A program made the translations under genes and the position numbers. From contig CARBKU010000013.1 of NCBI GenBank assembly GCA_948946035.1, positions 1-15,462 on the forward strand: a DNA stretch of 15,462 nucleotides. Reading direction: 5' to 3'. The stretch comes from an uncultured Clostridia bacterium. Lineage in GTDB: Bacteria; Bacillota; Clostridia; TANB77; CAG-508. The notes below the pieces were generated by a model, which saw only the letters and a list, made by a program, of their open reading frames with translations, made no database searches and was not told where the DNA came from. Shown here piece after piece: positions 14,755 through 15,462 of this stretch. The stretch's first letter is position 1. Every line of letters starts with the position of its first letter.

Positions 14755-14782
14755 AAAAAAGAACGATAATTTATACCGTTCT
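14755..14782 (-). terminator. Intrinsic terminator used as group II intron target
   Basis: On the minus strand, AGAACGGTA and TATCGTTCT form a 9-bp stem (one G-U pair; 14760-14768 with 14774-14782) with a 5-base loop, followed by six U's. It lies 7 bases behind the stop codon of the DUF6809-like gene. The intron begins 3 bases after the U-tract. Confidence 0.85.
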
Positions 14783-14788
14783 ATCACC

Positions 14789-15100
14789 TTATTCATTTAA
14801 ACAAATCATCAATAATCCAACTGCATCTTTAAAACCTGCTTTATAATATTTTTGATCATAATATGCGTTCTTATTGTTGGATAATTCTAAATATTCATAA
14901 AATAAATCTAAAATTATTTTTGCCTGATTTCCATTTTTATTGATTAATTCCTTTAATTTACTTTCTTTTTGCTTTAATCTACTATTTGTTTCTTTGAGTT
15001 CTTCTTTGTCTTTTGATGTTATAGTAGCAATTTCTTCATCTCTTGCTTCAAATAAAGTATTTAATATATTCAAATGTTCTTCTATTTTCTCATATAACAT
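14789..15100 (-). CDS. DUF6809-like small protein (103 aa)
   Basis: The product begins MLYEKIEEHLNILNTLFEAR, is almost entirely charged alpha helix (likely coiled coil at about 25-55), and ends with YYKAGFKDAVGLLMICLNE. A closing F-x-x-G-F-x-x-G-type helix is my recollection of DUF6809 proteins, which are common in mobile elements of gut Clostridia and have no known function. The ATG at 15098-15100 is preferred because AGGGGG is 8 bases upstream; an in-frame GTG at 15109 overlaps the SD. A consensus promoter lies at 15127-15155 and an intrinsic terminator at 14755-14782, so it is a monocistronic unit. The family name is tentative. Confidence 0.6.
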   Translation of the reverse strand: MLYEKIEEHLNILNTLFEARDEEIATITSKDKEELKETNSRLKQKESKLKELINKNGNQAKIILDLFYEYLELSNNKNAYYDQKYYKAGFKDAVGLLMICLNE

Positions 15101-15126
15101 TATTCTCACCCCCTACTTGATGTGTG

Positions 15127-15155
15127 ATGTTAACTCTGTTCAAAATCATTGTCAA
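15127..15155 (-). promoter_or_regulatory. Promoter of the DUF6809-like gene
   Basis: On the minus strand, TTGACA (15150-15155) and TAACAT (15127-15132) are separated by 17 bases, about 27 bases before the start codon. This is a clear sigma-A-type pair. Confidence 0.65.
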
Positions 15156-15462
15156 GGAATTATTTAAAAAATTTATTTTTAATTTTGAAACCAGAGGAAG
15201 TGAGCATACCGCAAAATAGCATAATAATCCCAATTGTTTAAAATCCTCCTGCACTCTTTGTTTATTGTGAGTCTATGTCAAAAAATCTCACTTACGCATA
15301 TATTACAAATAGACTTTCTGTAATACTACGAATGAACTTTATAGCATCGGCTCATCACACCTATCACTTTTTTAATGAGTTTATGGCTTCTCTCATATTA
15401 AAAAAGCATGGATCTATGTCAAGTTTTTAGACACATTTTTTTGCGAATTTTTATAAATTATT
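15156..15462 (-). other. Gene-free leader-like region with a second promoter
   Basis: No convincing gene is visible in this 307-base stretch. On the minus strand, TTGACA (15417-15422) and TAATAT (15395-15400), 16 bases apart, could start a transcript near 15388. That RNA could fold several small hairpins, for example ATTACA with TGTAAT and GTGAG with CTCAC. It contains an AGGAGG with no well-spaced ATG. The 10-base word TTGACATAGA occurs twice, once in this promoter and once about 135 bases downstream in the transcript. It could be an untranslated leader, the remnant of a gene, or a small RNA. Confidence 0.3.

Larger units (their letters stand above)
9231..15462. mobile_element. Putative large-serine-recombinase integrated element (left end; right end outside window)
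   Basis: The left boundary is placed at the break in the spore-protein gene near 9230. A large serine recombinase is the first gene inside, as is usual for such elements. The following content (small ORFs, a DUF6338-like membrane protein, a group II intron, a DUF6809-like protein) is typical accessory DNA and shares no pathway with the left part of the window. The missing half of the spore-protein gene, which would mark the right end, is not present before 15462. No conjugation, replication or phage structural genes are visible, so the class of element (ICE, prophage or simple integrative element) is undetermined. Confidence 0.55.

Noticed and set aside
15103..15233. About 43-codon TTG-start frame after AGGAGG on the minus strand
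   Set aside because: SD-to-start spacing is 11 bases. The frame runs across the clear promoter of the next gene and into its start region, and no family is recognised.
15364..15396. Ten-codon frame MREAINSLKK as a possible leader peptide
   Set aside because: Its ATG overlaps the predicted -10 element, so it would precede the transcription start, and no ribosome binding site is present.

Overview
The window is very AT-rich. It has Bacillota-style ribosome binding sites (AGGAGG-type), the 5' part of an alpha/beta-type small acid-soluble spore protein gene, and a Tad-like secretion/pilus operon without outer-membrane parts. Together these point to an endospore-forming, monoderm, low-GC Clostridia-like bacterium. 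The species cannot be named from sequence alone.

Positions 1-7900 (minus strand) hold one tightly packed operon, transcribed right to left from a good sigma-A-type promoter at 7859-7887. In order it encodes a SAF-domain CpaB-like membrane protein, a ParA/MinD-fold protein that has lost its P-loop, an intact ParA/MinD-like ATPase (CpaE-like position), a CpaF/TadA ATPase with an N-terminal membrane anchor, TadB-like and TadC-like membrane proteins, and at least two pilin-like proteins that share the N-terminus MENASKAL. The second of these runs off the left edge. The set looks like the motor, platform and subunits of a Tad-like filament or secretion machine.

Positions 7945-8943 hold a 110-base near-perfect palindrome of the GGGAC...GTCCC kind, just behind a Cof-type HAD phosphatase gene.

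From 9134 rightward the chromosome appears to be interrupted. A spore-protein gene stops after 34 codons, still containing its germination-protease site but lacking its second half. A large serine recombinase lies beside it in convergent orientation. This is the layout expected when a large-serine-recombinase element has integrated into a sporulation gene. The right end of the element is not in the window. Its probable contents are: the recombinase, flanked by two ~130-base structured elements with compensatory base changes; a 45-codon ORF; a possible promoter-to-terminator small RNA unit; a DUF6338-like membrane protein with an overlapping small ORF; a group IIC intron with its maturase, sitting exactly behind an intrinsic terminator; and a DUF6809-like small protein.

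The observations most worth following are the paired structured elements around the recombinase, the interrupted spore-protein gene (a possible skin-like arrangement), and the promoter enclosed by an inverted repeat upstream of the recombinase.
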